Positions 8,807-17,525 are shown, numbered from the stretch's first letter. The stretch is DNA of 64,000 nucleotides from Kitasatospora kifunensis (GCF_014203855.1 NZ_JACHJV010000002.1:124001-188000); one strand, 5' to 3'. Made by a program: numbers and translations. The notes: generated by a model not told the origin, from the letters alone.

Positions 8807-8821
8807 TGGTTTTCGTTTTCA
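8807..8821. promoter_or_regulatory. Possible Zur box between divergent zinc-free ribosomal protein operons
   Basis: TGGTTTTCGTTTTCA matches the right half of the Streptomyces Zur consensus (TGAAAAT-G-ATTTTCA) well and the left half poorly. The surrounding AT-rich stretch stands out from the GC-rich flanks. Position and gene content support Zur control; the sequence match alone is weak. Confidence 0.5.
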
Positions 8822-8917
8822 TCTAGTGTACTGTCGGGCCAACGTTCGCGGCAGCGGCGCCTATTCCCATGGGCCGGTCCGCCTGTCGTCGCCCTGCTCC
8901 CGTGATTCGGAGTCGTC

Positions 8918-9154
8918 ATGTCCGCTCACTGCCAGCTCACCGGTCGCAAGCCCGGGTTCGGCAATGCCATCTCGCACTCGCACCGCCGCACCCGGCGCCG
9001 CTTCGACCCGAACATCCAGACCAAGCGCTACTGGCTGCCGAGCGAGGGCCGGTTCGTCCGGCTGACGCTCAGCGCCAAGGGCATCAAGACCGTCGACAAA
9101 CTCGGCATCGAGAAGGCCGTCGCCGTCGTGCGCGCCCGTGGCGGGCGGATCTGA
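8918..9154 (+). CDS. rpmB: 50S ribosomal protein L28 (paralogue)
   Basis: 78 aa, starting MSAHCQLTGRKPGFGNAISH with SHRRTRRRFDPNIQTKRYWL, a clear L28. It contains a single Cys and no CxxC pairs, so it is a C-minus form. Its TGA overlaps the S14 ATG (TGATG), giving translational coupling. Confidence 0.96.
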   Translation: MSAHCQLTGRKPGFGNAISHSHRRTRRRFDPNIQTKRYWLPSEGRFVRLTLSAKGIKTVDKLGIEKAVAVVRARGGRI

Positions 9155-9459
9155 TGGCCAAGCGCAGCAAGATCGCCAAGAACGAGCAGCGCCGGGTGGT
9201 CGTCGCCCGGTACGCCGAGCGCCGCGCCGAGCTCAAGCGCCTGATCGCCAGCCCCACGACCTCGCCCGAGGAACGCCTGGCCGCGCAGGCCGAGTTGCAG
9301 CGCCAGCCGCGCGATGCCAGCGCCACCCGGGTCCGCAACCGCGACGCCGTCGACGGCCGTCCGCGCGGCTACCTGCGCGCCTTCGGCCTCTCCCGGATCG
9401 GCGTGCGCAACCAGGCCCACGCCGGATTCCTGCCGGGCGTGCGCAAGTCGAGCTGGTAG
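9154..9459 (+). CDS. rpsN: 30S ribosomal protein S14 (zinc-free paralogue)
   Basis: 101 aa, starting MAKRSKIAKNEQRRVVVARYA with NRDAVDGRPRGYLRAFGLSR and ending GVRKSSW, the long C-minus S14 type without zinc-binding cysteines. Together with L28 and the two COG0523-family genes downstream it forms a zinc-starvation operon. Confidence 0.96.
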   Translation: MAKRSKIAKNEQRRVVVARYAERRAELKRLIASPTTSPEERLAAQAELQRQPRDASATRVRNRDAVDGRPRGYLRAFGLSRIGVRNQAHAGFLPGVRKSSW

Positions 9460-9627
9460 CGGCGACCACAAGCCGGTCGCGTCCCGGGCCGCACGTATCT
9501 CTCCCGGTCCGGGCGGCCCGGGACGCGACCTCCTCGACCCGCAGGAAGACCCGGGAAGCCCCGGGAAGCCCCGGGACGACCCAGGAAGACCAAGAGAGAC
9601 CCAGCAAGACTCAGGAAGGAAGAACCG
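9460..9627. other. Spacer with degenerate AGACCC/GGGAAGCCCC repeats
   Basis: No gene. From about 9540 the plus strand repeats GGGAAGCCCC and A-rich AGGAAGACC blocks up to the start codon, so the ribosome-binding region of the next gene is itself repetitive. Confidence 0.6.
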
Positions 9628-10815
9628 GTGCCCGAATCCGGCCTGCTGCCCGTGGTGGTGGTCGGCGGCCTGCATGAGGCCGCGCGCCGCCAGGCAGTCC
9701 TGGAGCTGCTCGAGAACAGCGAAGGCGCGGTGCTCCTGCACCACGACCTGACCCACGCCTGCGAAGGTCGCGTGCAGCGTCGCCTCCAGGACGACTCCGG
9801 CCCGCTGGCCGAGGCCCAGGTGCCGCTCACCAACGACTGTCCGTGCTGCGCCATGCGCGAGGACCTGCTGCCCGAGCTGCTGCGGCTCGCCGAGGAGGGG
9901 CGTCACCGCCTGGCCGTGGTGGAGCTGTGGGGCGGCAGCGAGCCGCACCCTCTGGTCGAGGTGATCGCGGGCGGCGAGGTCGAAGGCCGGTGCATGCACG
10001 AGGTGGTGGAGGTCGTCGCGGTGATCACCGCCGTGGACCCGCTGCGGATCGTCCCCGAGCTCTCCGTCTCGGACCAGCTCCTCGAGCACCACCTGCACAT
10101 CTGCGCCGACGACGAGCGAACCGTGGCGGAGGCGCTGTCCCATCAGATCGAGTACGCGGGTGTGCTGGCCGTCTCGCACTCCCAGGAGGCGGCCGGCAGC
10201 CCCGAACTGCACGCCGGGCTGGCGATGCTGCGCCAGCTCCACCCGACCGCCCGCTTCGTGCGCCTCGGCGCCGGCACGCTGGTCGGTGCGGCGCTCGCGG
10301 GCTTCGAGGTGGCGGCGGCCCGGGACCGGGTCAACCCGGCGCTGGCCCTGCTGCCGCAGGCCGCCGACGAGGCCGGTGTGGCCACGCTGGTCTGGGAGCG
10401 CCGCCGGCCGCTGCACCCCGCGCGACTGTACGAGGCGCTGGACCAGCTGGTCCCGGCCGCGCAGCGCAGTCGAGGGCGCTTCTGGCTCGCCAACCGCCCC
10501 GACCTGATGCTCGCCTGGGACGCGGCCGGTGCCAACCTCGCGGTGGAGGAGTGCGGCCCGTGGCTGGCCACGCTCCCCGATGCGGCCTGGGAGCTCTACC
10601 CGCCCGCGCGCCGGGCCGCCGCGGCGCTCGACTGGGATGCCGTGCACGGCGACCGGGTGCAGCAACTGAGCTTCACCGCCGAGGGGTTGGACGTGGACGG
10701 GATCACCGAACTGCTCGACTCCTGCCTGCTCACCGACGCCGAGCTGCTCGCCGGGGAGCCGGGGTGGAAGGCCCTGCCGGACGCCTTCGAGGACCTGCTC
10801 GATCCGGTCGCCTGA
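9628..10815 (+). CDS. Degenerate COG0523 (CobW/YciC)-like protein lacking the GTPase motifs
   Basis: 395 aa, GTG start after AGGAAGGAAGA. The fold is recognisable from DCPCCAMREDLLPELLRLAE (C71, C73, C74: the CxCC metal motif), from ERTVAEALSHQIEYAGVLAV, and from a C-terminal CobW_C domain with RGRFWLANRP. The P-loop is replaced by VVVGGLHEAARRQ (no GKT), the switch ESSGISEP position reads LWGGSEP, and NKxD reads SHSQ. It should therefore not hydrolyse GTP and may be a metal-binding partner of the intact GTPase that follows. It is placed behind zinc-free ribosomal proteins, so zinc-starvation expression is likely. Confidence 0.82.
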   Translation: MPESGLLPVVVVGGLHEAARRQAVLELLENSEGAVLLHHDLTHACEGRVQRRLQDDSGPLAEAQVPLTNDCPCCAMREDLLPELLRLAEEGRHRLAVVELWGGSEPHPLVEVIAGGEVEGRCMHEVVEVVAVITAVDPLRIVPELSVSDQLLEHHLHICADDERTVAEALSHQIEYAGVLAVSHSQEAAGSPELHAGLAMLRQLHPTARFVRLGAGTLVGAALAGFEVAAARDRVNPALALLPQAADEAGVATLVWERRRPLHPARLYEALDQLVPAAQRSRGRFWLANRPDLMLAWDAAGANLAVEECGPWLATLPDAAWELYPPARRAAAALDWDAVHGDRVQQLSFTAEGLDVDGITELLDSCLLTDAELLAGEPGWKALPDAFEDLLDPVA

Positions 10816-10880
10816 TGGTGCGTCAACTGGTGAGTGGTCAGTCAACTAGCCAAAGAAGCAAGGAAGCTGTGATCAAGATG

Positions 10881-10961
10881 ATGGCTCTGCTGCCGTACGT
10901 CTCCGGTGCGACGGCTACCGCGACGGCTACCGCGACGGCTACCGCGAAGGTCGGCCGGTGA
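10881..10961 (+). CDS. Short leader ORF with Thr-Ala repeats, coupled to the GTPase gene
   Basis: About 26 codons (ATG at 10878 or 10881) reading MALLPYVSGATATATATATA-KVGR. Its TGA (10959-10961) overlaps the GTG start of the next gene (GTGA), and AGGAAG lies upstream. The Thr-Ala run is encoded by three perfect 12-bp repeats. It may be a coupling or leader peptide; no family is recognised and it could be fortuitous. Confidence 0.35.
   Translation: MALLPYVSGATATATATATATAKVGR
10908..10943 (+). repeat. Three perfect 12-bp tandem repeats (GCGACGGCTACC)
   Basis: Units at 10908-10919, 10920-10931 and 10932-10943 lie just upstream of the COG0523 GTPase start. They keep the small leader frame open. 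Confidence 0.9.
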
Positions 10962-12217
10962 GCGGCCGCCTCCCGGTCACCGTGCTGTCCGGGTTCCTCG
11001 GCGCGGGCAAGACCACGCTGCTCAACCACCTGCTGAACAACCGGGACGGCCTGCGGGTCGCCGTGATCGTCAACGACATGAGCGAGATCAATATCGACGC
11101 CGCCCTGGTCCGCGAGGGTGGCGGAGCGCTCTCCCGGACCGAGGAACGCCTGGTCGAGATGACCAACGGCTGCATCTGCTGCACGCTGCGCGACGACCTG
11201 TTGGAGGAGGTCGACCGCCTGGCCCGAGCCGGACGCTTCGACTATCTGCTGATCGAGTCCAGCGGCATCTCCGAGCCGATGCCGGTCGCGGCCACCTTCG
11301 CCTTCGCCCGCGACGACGGCGCCACGCTCGGCGACGTCGCCCGCCTGGACACCATGGTCACCGTGGTGGACGCCGCGAACTTCCTGCCCGAACTGCGCGG
11401 CGGCGACGAGCTGACGGCCCGAGGCCTCGACCAGTACGAGGACGACGAGCGCACCGTCAGCGACCTGCTGATGGACCAGGTGGAGTTCGCCGACGTGCTG
11501 GTGCTGAACAAGACCGACCTGGTCACCGCCGAGGAGGCCGACCGCCTGGCGGCCGCGCTGAGCCGGCTCAACCCCGCCGCCCGGATCGTGCGCGCCAGCG
11601 GCGGCCGGGTGTCGCCCGCCGAGCTGCTCGGCACCGGGCTATTCGACCTGACCAAGGCCCAGGAAGCCCCGGGCTGGGTGGCCGAACTCAACGGCGACCA
11701 CGTGCCGGAGACCGAGGAGTACGGCATCAGCAGCCTGGTCTTCCGCGCCGAGCGCCCCTTCCACCCCGGCAGGCTCTGGGAGTTGGTGAGCCGCCGACTG
11801 GACGCGGGGGAGTTCGGCACGGTGCTGCGCTCGAAGGGCTTCTTCTGGCTCGCCTCCCGGCCGGCCGTCACCGGGCTCTGGTCCCAGGCCGGTTCGGTCG
11901 CGCGCTTCGAACCCTCGGGCATGCGCGCACCCCAGAGCGTCGGACCGGCGCTGTTCGCCCTGACCGACGGCAGGGTGCTGACCGACGGCACGGCGCTGAG
12001 CGGCCTCGGCGACGAGCCGGTCCAGAACGGGCAGGAGCTGGTCTTCATCGGCACCGCCCTGCGCAAGGACGAGCTGCGCGCCGCGCTCGCCGACTGCCTG
12101 CTCGACGGCACCGAACACGCGGCCGGGCCGGCCGTCTGGGCATCCTTCGACGATCCGTTCCCGGAGTGGGACGAGTACGCGCTCCAGGACGACGCGCACG
12201 ACCACTCCCACGTTTAG
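10958..12217 (+). CDS. COG0523 G3E GTPase, putative zinc metallochaperone
   Basis: 419 aa, GTG start. Intact motifs: Walker A GFLGAGKTT (residues 12-20), CxCC in NGCICCTLRDD (C72, C74, C75), ESSGISEP switch region, NKTD guanine specificity, and the CobW C-terminal domain (GVLRSKGFFWLASRP type). The tail HDHSHV is a His-rich metal site. Proteins of this group deliver Zn2+ to client enzymes when zinc is scarce. It lies behind the degenerate paralogue and zinc-free ribosomal genes. A strong hairpin follows at 12235-12274. Confidence 0.93.
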   Translation: MSGRLPVTVLSGFLGAGKTTLLNHLLNNRDGLRVAVIVNDMSEINIDAALVREGGGALSRTEERLVEMTNGCICCTLRDDLLEEVDRLARAGRFDYLLIESSGISEPMPVAATFAFARDDGATLGDVARLDTMVTVVDAANFLPELRGGDELTARGLDQYEDDERTVSDLLMDQVEFADVLVLNKTDLVTAEEADRLAAALSRLNPAARIVRASGGRVSPAELLGTGLFDLTKAQEAPGWVAELNGDHVPETEEYGISSLVFRAERPFHPGRLWELVSRRLDAGEFGTVLRSKGFFWLASRPAVTGLWSQAGSVARFEPSGMRAPQSVGPALFALTDGRVLTDGTALSGLGDEPVQNGQELVFIGTALRKDELRAALADCLLDGTEHAAGPAVWASFDDPFPEWDEYALQDDAHDHSHV

Positions 12218-12234
12218 ACCCTGGCTTAGATCCC

Positions 12235-12274
12235 GGTGAGGGCCGTCGGTCGGTGACGACCGGCGGCCCTCACC
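12235..12274. terminator. Bidirectional terminator hairpin
   Basis: Arms GGTGAGGGCCG-t-CGGTC and GACCG-g-CGGCCCTCACC (17 bp, one mismatch) around a 6-nt loop, between the convergent GTPase and acetamidase genes. Confidence 0.8.
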
Positions 12275-12290
12275 GCGGCACGGGTACGGC

Positions 12291-13313
12291 TCAGCCGAGC
12301 GGGCCGCGGGGTGCGGTGCGGCGCAGGTGCTCGTGCAGGCCGCCGTGGGCCGGGGTGGTCGGCGTCGGCAGCCACTCCTTGCGGACCTTGGCGACGGCGG
12401 TGTAGTTGGTGTCGCAGACGTTGGCCAGCGGCGACTCCACCGCCTGGGAGAGGAACTGGTAGGCGTCCATGGTCGCGAAGCCGTAGTCCCGTACCAGCCA
12501 CTGCACCAGGTCGAGTTGGGCGATCCGGAAGGCGTCCTCCAGTGGGCGGGCGGAGCCGGTGGAAATCAGGTGGGTGTCCGACTCCAGCCGCGGCCAGGGC
12601 GTGGCTATGCCCTTGAGCAGCTCCACCACGACCACCGTGTGCATCGCGCACTCCACCGCCACCCCGCAGGTCTCGCCCTCGCCCTGCCGGGCGTGGCCGT
12701 CGCCGAGGCTGAACAGCGCGCCGGGCACGTTGACTCCGAGGTAGCAGGTGACGCCCGCGCGCATCTCCGGGGTGTCCAGATTGCCGCCGTGCGCATCGGG
12801 GACCAGTGCGGAGCGCACCTCCAGGTTGGCCGGGGCAACCCCGACCGTGCCGTGCATCGGGTCCATCGGCAGCTTCAGCCGCAGTTCGCCCTCCCTGGCG
12901 GTGAAGTGGCAGCTGCGCTCCGCGCGGTCGAGTTGCCAGATCCAGACCGTCTCGGGCAGCGGCTCCTGCAGGCTCGCGGTGGTGTGGGTGGAGGTGAGCG
13001 CGCCGAAGAGCGGCACGGTGGTGGAGGCGGCCCAGTCGCGGGCCGGTTCGATCGACACGAAGTGCAGCGCCAGGGTGTCGCCCGGCTCGGCGCCCTCGAC
13101 GTGGAACGGGCCGGTCTGCGGATTGAGGAACGGGAACTGGCAGACCTCCGAGACCAGGGTCTTCTCCGAGGTGACCCGGCCGCCGAAGCAGTCCTCGGTG
13201 AACAGGTCCAGCACGGTGCCGGGCGCGACGGTGGCGAGCGGCTGGGCGCCGCCGAAGGTCCACGCGTACTGCTCGGGGGAGGGGCGCACGGTCAGGACGC
13301 GGGGGTCGGACAC
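12291..13313 (-). CDS. Acetamidase/formamidase family protein
   Basis: 340 aa. Typical FmdA/AmdA features: GTVLDLFTEDCFGGRV near residue 35, NPQTGPFHVEGAEPGDTLALH, DPMHGTVGVAP and DVHARQGEGE-like LGDGHARQGEGETCG, the metal-site region. Family members release ammonia from formamide or acetamide in the cytoplasm using a metal centre. The ATG at 13311-13313 gives MSDPRVLTV. The gene faces the zinc operon and is followed by the shared terminator. Substrate is not determined by sequence. Confidence 0.9.
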   Translation of the reverse strand: MSDPRVLTVRPSPEQYAWTFGGAQPLATVAPGTVLDLFTEDCFGGRVTSEKTLVSEVCQFPFLNPQTGPFHVEGAEPGDTLALHFVSIEPARDWAASTTVPLFGALTSTHTTASLQEPLPETVWIWQLDRAERSCHFTAREGELRLKLPMDPMHGTVGVAPANLEVRSALVPDAHGGNLDTPEMRAGVTCYLGVNVPGALFSLGDGHARQGEGETCGVAVECAMHTVVVVELLKGIATPWPRLESDTHLISTGSARPLEDAFRIAQLDLVQWLVRDYGFATMDAYQFLSQAVESPLANVCDTNYTAVAKVRKEWLPTPTTPAHGGLHEHLRRTAPRGPLG

Positions 13314-13384
13314 AGCAGCTCCTACGCGGTCGGCGCGGCTGCGGGCCGAGACGAACTGCCCGCGGGCAGCAGGGTATCGACTGG

Positions 13385-13442
13385 TGCACCGACACTCCAG
13401 AGCCGGGCAGTGCGCACTGCCCGGCTCCGGAGTGTCGGTGCA
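13385..13442. repeat. 58-bp near-perfect palindrome at a gene-remnant boundary
   Basis: Two 29-bp arms without a loop (TGCACCGACACTCC...GCAGTGC | GCACTGC...GGAGTGTCGGTGCA) differ at one position. The right arm is also the last coding stretch of the ABC remnant (TLHRHSGAGQ on the minus strand), so the left arm looks like an inverted copy made at a rearrangement point. It could also act as a terminator. Confidence 0.85.
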
Positions 13443-14055
13443 GCGTCACGATCTGGTCGGCGCCGACGACGGTGGAGAGCCGGTGTGCGATGACCACCAC
13501 GGTCTTGCCGGCGACCAGCCGTTCGACGGCCTGCTGCACCACCACCTCGGACTCGGTGTCCAGCGCGGCGGTCGGCTCGTCGAGCAGCACGACGGGGGCG
13601 TCCTTGAGGATGGCCCGGGCGATCGAGATCCGTTGGCGCTCCCCGCCGGAGAGAGCGGAGCCGATCTCGCCGACCCGCGTGTAGTAGCGCTGCGGGAGGC
13701 GGTCGACGAACTCGTGCACGTTCGCGGCGCGGGCGGCGGCCTCGACCTCGGCGTCGGTCGCCTCGGGCCGGGCGAGCGCGATGTTGGCGCGGATGGTGTC
13801 GTCGAAGAGGTAGACGTCCTGGAAGACGACGGCGAGGTGCCGCAGCAGTTCCTCCGGTTCGAGCGCGCTCACGTCGACACCGCCCAGGCGCACGACCCCT
13901 GACTGCGGGTCGGCGAAGCGGCTGATCAGCTTGGTCATCGCCGAGGCCATGCTCAGCGGTTCGGCGAACCGCGCCGCGGTCACCACCACGGCGACCAGCA
14001 CCGCCACCGACAGCCGCGCGTCCAGCACCAGCGCCGCCCCGACCGCCAGTCCAGC
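13443..14055 (-). pseudogene. Remnant of an ABC transporter (TMD-NBD fusion), internally deleted
   Basis: The minus strand encodes a piece of membrane domain (AVVVTAARFAEPLSMASA) directly joined to TKLISRFADPQSGVVRLGGVDV of the nucleotide-binding domain. The Walker A motif that should precede TKLISRF is missing. Q-loop (VFQDVYLFDD), signature LSGGERQRISIARA, Walker B VVLLDEPTAALD and H-loop IAHRLS remain. The C-terminal end stops at the palindrome. It resembles siderophore/peptide exporters of the IrtA/B or MsbA type. It cannot be functional without Walker A and most of the membrane domain. Confidence 0.85.
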
Positions 14056-14506
14056 GTGGGCCGGCGCCGGTCTGACGATGCCGCACCTGCTGGCGCTCGC
14101 GGTGGGCGTGGTGCCCGCATCCCGGGCCGGCACCGCTTCCGGTGCGGCCAACAGCTTCCTCCCACTCGGCACCGCCACCGGCGTCGCCGTCTTCGGCGTG
14201 GTGCTGACGCAGAAGGTCGACGCCACCCTCTCCAGCGCCGCGCTCGGCCGCTCCGGCATCCCGTCGGGCTCGGCCGGGACGTTGCGCGAGCTCGTCACGG
14301 CGGGCCAGTTCGACGCACTCGGCGCCGCCGTCCCGTTGTCGGCACGTGGGCCCGTCCTCGAACTCGCCCGCACCGCCTACACGGGGGCGCTGTCGACCAT
14401 CTTCCTCACCGCGGGCATCGCGGGGCTGGCGGTGGCGAGCCTGCTGCTGGTCCGCGAGAAGGACCGCGAGGACCGCGAGGAGGCGACGGGGGCGGGGGAG
14501 GACTGA
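14056..14506 (+). pseudogene. C-terminal remnant of a DHA2 MFS transporter
   Basis: On the plus strand GLTMPHLLALAVGVVPASRAGTAS...LGTATGVAVFGVVLTQ...STIFLTAGIAGLAVASLLLV matches the last membrane segments of EmrB/QacA exporters, ending at a TGA at 14504-14506. The N-terminal two-thirds are absent and the upstream sequence is the oppositely oriented ABC remnant. No start or ribosome-binding site fits, so this is a fragment. Confidence 0.8.
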
Positions 14507-14669
14507 GCGCTGCCGAGGCTCAGGCGCGCTCCTGCGCCTGGCGCCAGAGGCTCCGTCAGTAGGTAGGAACCGGAGCCTGTCCGACCCTCTGTCGCCCCTT
14601 CCCGCACAACGCAGCGACTGCCACACTCTCGATGTGGACATTCGGGGGGATGCGCCGGGCAGATCGGTC

Positions 14670-16145
14670 ATGGCCGTACAGCCGTTCGTGGCGAGGCCGG
14701 TCGTGGCCGTGGCCGCCGGGGTCGCCGCGCTGCTGGCCCTGCTCGCGGGGTGCTATGGCTTTCACCGCGACGAGCTGTACTTCCTGCTCGCCGGCCAACA
14801 CCCGGCCTGGGGCTACGCCGACCAGCCGCCGCTCACGCCGCTGCTCGCGAGGGCGTCCACCGCGGTATTCGGCGACAGCCCGATCGGATTGCGGGTCCTC
14901 CCGGCTCTGATGTGCGCAGCGACCATCGTCCTGATGGGGTTACTGGCACGGGAGTTGGGGGCCGCGCGGCGCGGTCAGCTGCTCGCTGCCTGCTGCTCGG
15001 CGTGCTCGGCGCTGGTCCTGGCGGTCGGCCATCTGCTGTCCACCATCACCTTTGACCTGCTCGCCTGGATGGCGATCTGTCTGCTGGTCCTGCGCCTGCT
15101 GCGAACCGGGGACGGCCGTTGGTGGCCGGCCATCGGTGCGGCGACCGGGATCGCGCTCCTGAACAAGGACTTGGTCCTACTGCTCGCCGCCGCGCTCGTC
15201 CCCGCAGTCCTGGCCGTCGGGCCTCGGCGGGTGCTGCGGAACTGGTGGCCGGTAGTGGGGCTGCTGGTCGCAGTGGCGTTCGCGCTGCCGAACCTGTGGT
15301 GGCAGGCCGCGCACGGCTGGCCCGAGCTGACGGTGGCCGGCGGCATCAGCGGCAAAGACGGGGCCGCCAATCGACTGATGTTCGTGCCGATGCAGATCCT
15401 GTACCTCTCACCCGTACTGGTACCGGTCTGGGTCGCGGGGTTCCGGCGGCTGCTCCGCGACTCGGCCCTGAGCTGGGCCAAGGCCTTCGCCATCGCCTAC
15501 CCCTTGCTCTGCGTCCTGGTGCTGGCCACCGGCGGCAAGCCGTACTACGCGCTCCCCCTGCTGCTGGTGCTGACGGCGGCGGGCTGCGAACCCACGGCGC
15601 GCCGGTTCGCAGCGACGGGTCGTCGGCGGACCGGATTCGCGGCCTGGCTGGCGCTCGGCGCCATGCTGAACGTCGTGATCACCCTCCCGGTGCTGCCGCC
15701 TCGCCTGCTCGTGGCGGTGAACTGGATCTACCCGGAGCAGGGTGAGCAGGTCGGCTGGCCCGAACTTGCCGCGGCGGCCGCGGACGGCTGGTCCGCCATC
15801 CCGTCCGACCGCCGGGCCCGAGCGGTAGTCTTCACCGCGAACTACGGCGAGGCGGGCGCGTTGGCCCGGTACGGTCCGCGCTACGGCCTGCCGGCCCCCT
15901 ATTCCGGACACATGAGCCTCGCCGACTGGGGCCCGCCACCGGACACCGCCGACGGCCCGGTCCTGCTGATCCACCCGGCCCCGTACCCCGCCGTGGAGCG
16001 GTACTTCACCGACTGCCGGACTGTCGCACGGGTCGACAACGGACACGGCGTACCGAATCAGGAGCAGCACGCACCCGTCCTGCTCTGCTCCGGCACCACC
16101 GCGCCGTGGTCCGTCCTCTGGCCCGAGCTGCGGCACTTCTACTGA
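14670..16145 (+). CDS. ArnT/PMT-like integral membrane glycosyltransferase (GT-C)
   Basis: 491 aa from the ATG at 14670; a GTG at 14634 is an alternative. About 10-11 membrane segments. The first periplasmic loop has GFHRDELYFLLAGQHPAWGYADQPPLTP, with the acidic pair (DE) of dolichol/undecaprenyl-phosphate-dependent GT-C enzymes and the YADQPPL motif common in actinobacterial members. It would transfer a sugar from a polyprenyl phosphate to a lipid, protein or wall acceptor outside the membrane. It stands alone between a remnant region and a strong terminator. Acceptor unknown. Confidence 0.85.
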   Translation: MAVQPFVARPVVAVAAGVAALLALLAGCYGFHRDELYFLLAGQHPAWGYADQPPLTPLLARASTAVFGDSPIGLRVLPALMCAATIVLMGLLARELGAARRGQLLAACCSACSALVLAVGHLLSTITFDLLAWMAICLLVLRLLRTGDGRWWPAIGAATGIALLNKDLVLLLAAALVPAVLAVGPRRVLRNWWPVVGLLVAVAFALPNLWWQAAHGWPELTVAGGISGKDGAANRLMFVPMQILYLSPVLVPVWVAGFRRLLRDSALSWAKAFAIAYPLLCVLVLATGGKPYYALPLLLVLTAAGCEPTARRFAATGRRRTGFAAWLALGAMLNVVITLPVLPPRLLVAVNWIYPEQGEQVGWPELAAAAADGWSAIPSDRRARAVVFTANYGEAGALARYGPRYGLPAPYSGHMSLADWGPPPDTADGPVLLIHPAPYPAVERYFTDCRTVARVDNGHGVPNQEQHAPVLLCSGTTAPWSVLWPELRHFY

Positions 16146-16240
16146 TCAAGAGCGTCAGTAGGTGATCGGATGCGGGGGGCTGCGCGACCCGTTCGGCTGG
16201 GTGCTGGGGCTCGACGGCCGCTGACCAGTGCCAAGGTAGA

Positions 16241-16273
16241 GGCCCCGGTGAGCGGTTGCTGCTCACCGGGGCC
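16241..16273. terminator. Strong bidirectional terminator
   Basis: GGCCCCGGTGAGC and GCTCACCGGGGCC form a perfect 13-bp stem with a 7-nt loop, followed by CCGTCTT, between convergent genes. Confidence 0.9.
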
Positions 16274-16370
16274 CCGTCTTACTGATCGTTCAGGCAGCCC
16301 TCGCCGGTGTCGGGTAGCCGTTGGCCGAAAGCGTGCCCTCTAGGTGGCCGAGGTGGCGCACCGTCACGTC

Positions 16371-17165
16371 CTACTCTTCCGGGTCCCACTCCACGAGCTG
16401 TTCGAAGAGGTGTGGATTGCCGTCGAGCTTCAGGGAGTCGAACGGAATGCGGTCGTAGAAGGCGAGGACCAGTTCGCTGGCCGTGCCCCGGGCGGAGGCG
16501 TCGGCCGCGTCGGGGGCCTCGTCGGCGGCGGGTGTTGTGCCGGGCGCGGGCAGGCGGGCGACCCGTGCGCCGTCGTCGGAGAGCCAGTTGCGCCAGGAGC
16601 GGCCCTCGGTGGCGTGGTAGTCGACGGCAGCGGGCTCGTGCGGCCAGGCGACCGTCGTCGTGCAGATGGTGGACAGGAACTCCTCGACACCGTCGAGTGC
16701 CACCTCGTCCGGCAGCGGCTGCGGGGCGCCCACGGTGAGCTGGGCGTCGTAGGTGTGCATCGCGATCTCCTGGAGCTGGTGCCGGGCGACGGCACCGCAG
16801 GTCTGCGGGGACTGCGAGTTGCCCCACCACGTCCAGCAACCGCGATCCGGGCCGGCCTCCCGCAGTGCGTCCAGCAGAAGCTGCGTCGATGCGGCCAACC
16901 ACGCCAGCAGGGCCTCGCGCTCCTTGGGTGCGGTCGGGTCGCCCTGCGGTGCGGACTTGGCCGTGGCGTCAGGCCCTGCGGCGATGGTGGCGGCCCAGGC
17001 GCGGCGCCCCTCGCCCAGGTGCTGCACCAGGTCGGAAAGCGTCCACTCGGGGCAGGTCGGCACCTGCACGTCGAGGCTGGGTGCGGCGGCGATGGCGGTG
17101 CGGAAGGCGGTCGAGCGTTCGTCGATCAGTCGCAGCAGATCGGGGAAGTCCAGAGTGTTTTGCAC
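16371..17165 (-). CDS. Maleylpyruvate isomerase/DinB-family mycothiol-dependent enzyme
   Basis: 264 aa. N-terminal MDMPI domain: VPTCPEWTLSDLVQHLGEGRRAWA (the CPEW-x-DL-x-H-x-G signature whose His binds metal) and, in the second half, ARHQLQEIAMHTYDAQL with the other His ligands. The C-terminal part has VLAFYDRIPFDSLKLDGN, typical of the family tail. Such proteins use mycothiol for isomerisation or detoxification and are actinobacterial hallmarks. Substrate unknown. Monocistronic. Confidence 0.9.
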   Translation of the reverse strand: MQNTLDFPDLLRLIDERSTAFRTAIAAAPSLDVQVPTCPEWTLSDLVQHLGEGRRAWAATIAAGPDATAKSAPQGDPTAPKEREALLAWLAASTQLLLDALREAGPDRGCWTWWGNSQSPQTCGAVARHQLQEIAMHTYDAQLTVGAPQPLPDEVALDGVEEFLSTICTTTVAWPHEPAAVDYHATEGRSWRNWLSDDGARVARLPAPGTTPAADEAPDAADASARGTASELVLAFYDRIPFDSLKLDGNPHLFEQLVEWDPEE

Positions 17166-17177
17166 CCCGGATGTTTA

Positions 17178-17525
17178 TCACTGTGGTCCGGCAGCCGGAC
17201 AGCGATTTTCACAGCCGACCCTGGCGAGCGTGGGAACCGCTATCCGTTCCTGATGTGGATACCCGGACGTTTTCGGATAGCCCTGACCCAGCCCGGTGGA
17301 CGATCCTTGGCGTGGCCGCAGCAGACCCCACCAGGGGTCGCCCAGCCCCTCCGGCCTGTGGAGCTTCGCTATGCCCGTTCGCAGTCGACTGTCCATGCTC
17401 GTCCGCACCGCGGTCACGGCCTCGCACGCTCTGGGCGGCGTGGTCACCGTCACCGCCGTGGGTACCGTGGGTACCCCAGGGTCCGCGCAACGAAGCCACC
17501 GGTAACGCCAGTAGCGCCCGGGACC
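17178..17525. other. Intergenic stretch; one weak 44-aa ORF
   Basis: The only candidate is a plus-strand ORF at 17371-17505 (MPVRSRLSMLVRTAVTAS..., GGAG upstream) with a signal-like N-terminus and no recognisable body. It may be the front end of a lost secreted protein. I see nothing else here. Confidence 0.35.

Noticed and set aside
10906..12405. Long plus-strand frame of 499 codons over the zinc GTPase
   Set aside because: Composition is Arg/Pro-rich and it overlaps an unambiguous GTPase gene; a high-GC shadow.
12226..14373. 715-codon minus-strand frame
   Set aside because: It joins a shadow of the acetamidase gene to the ABC remnant; only the ABC part is real and it is a pseudogene.
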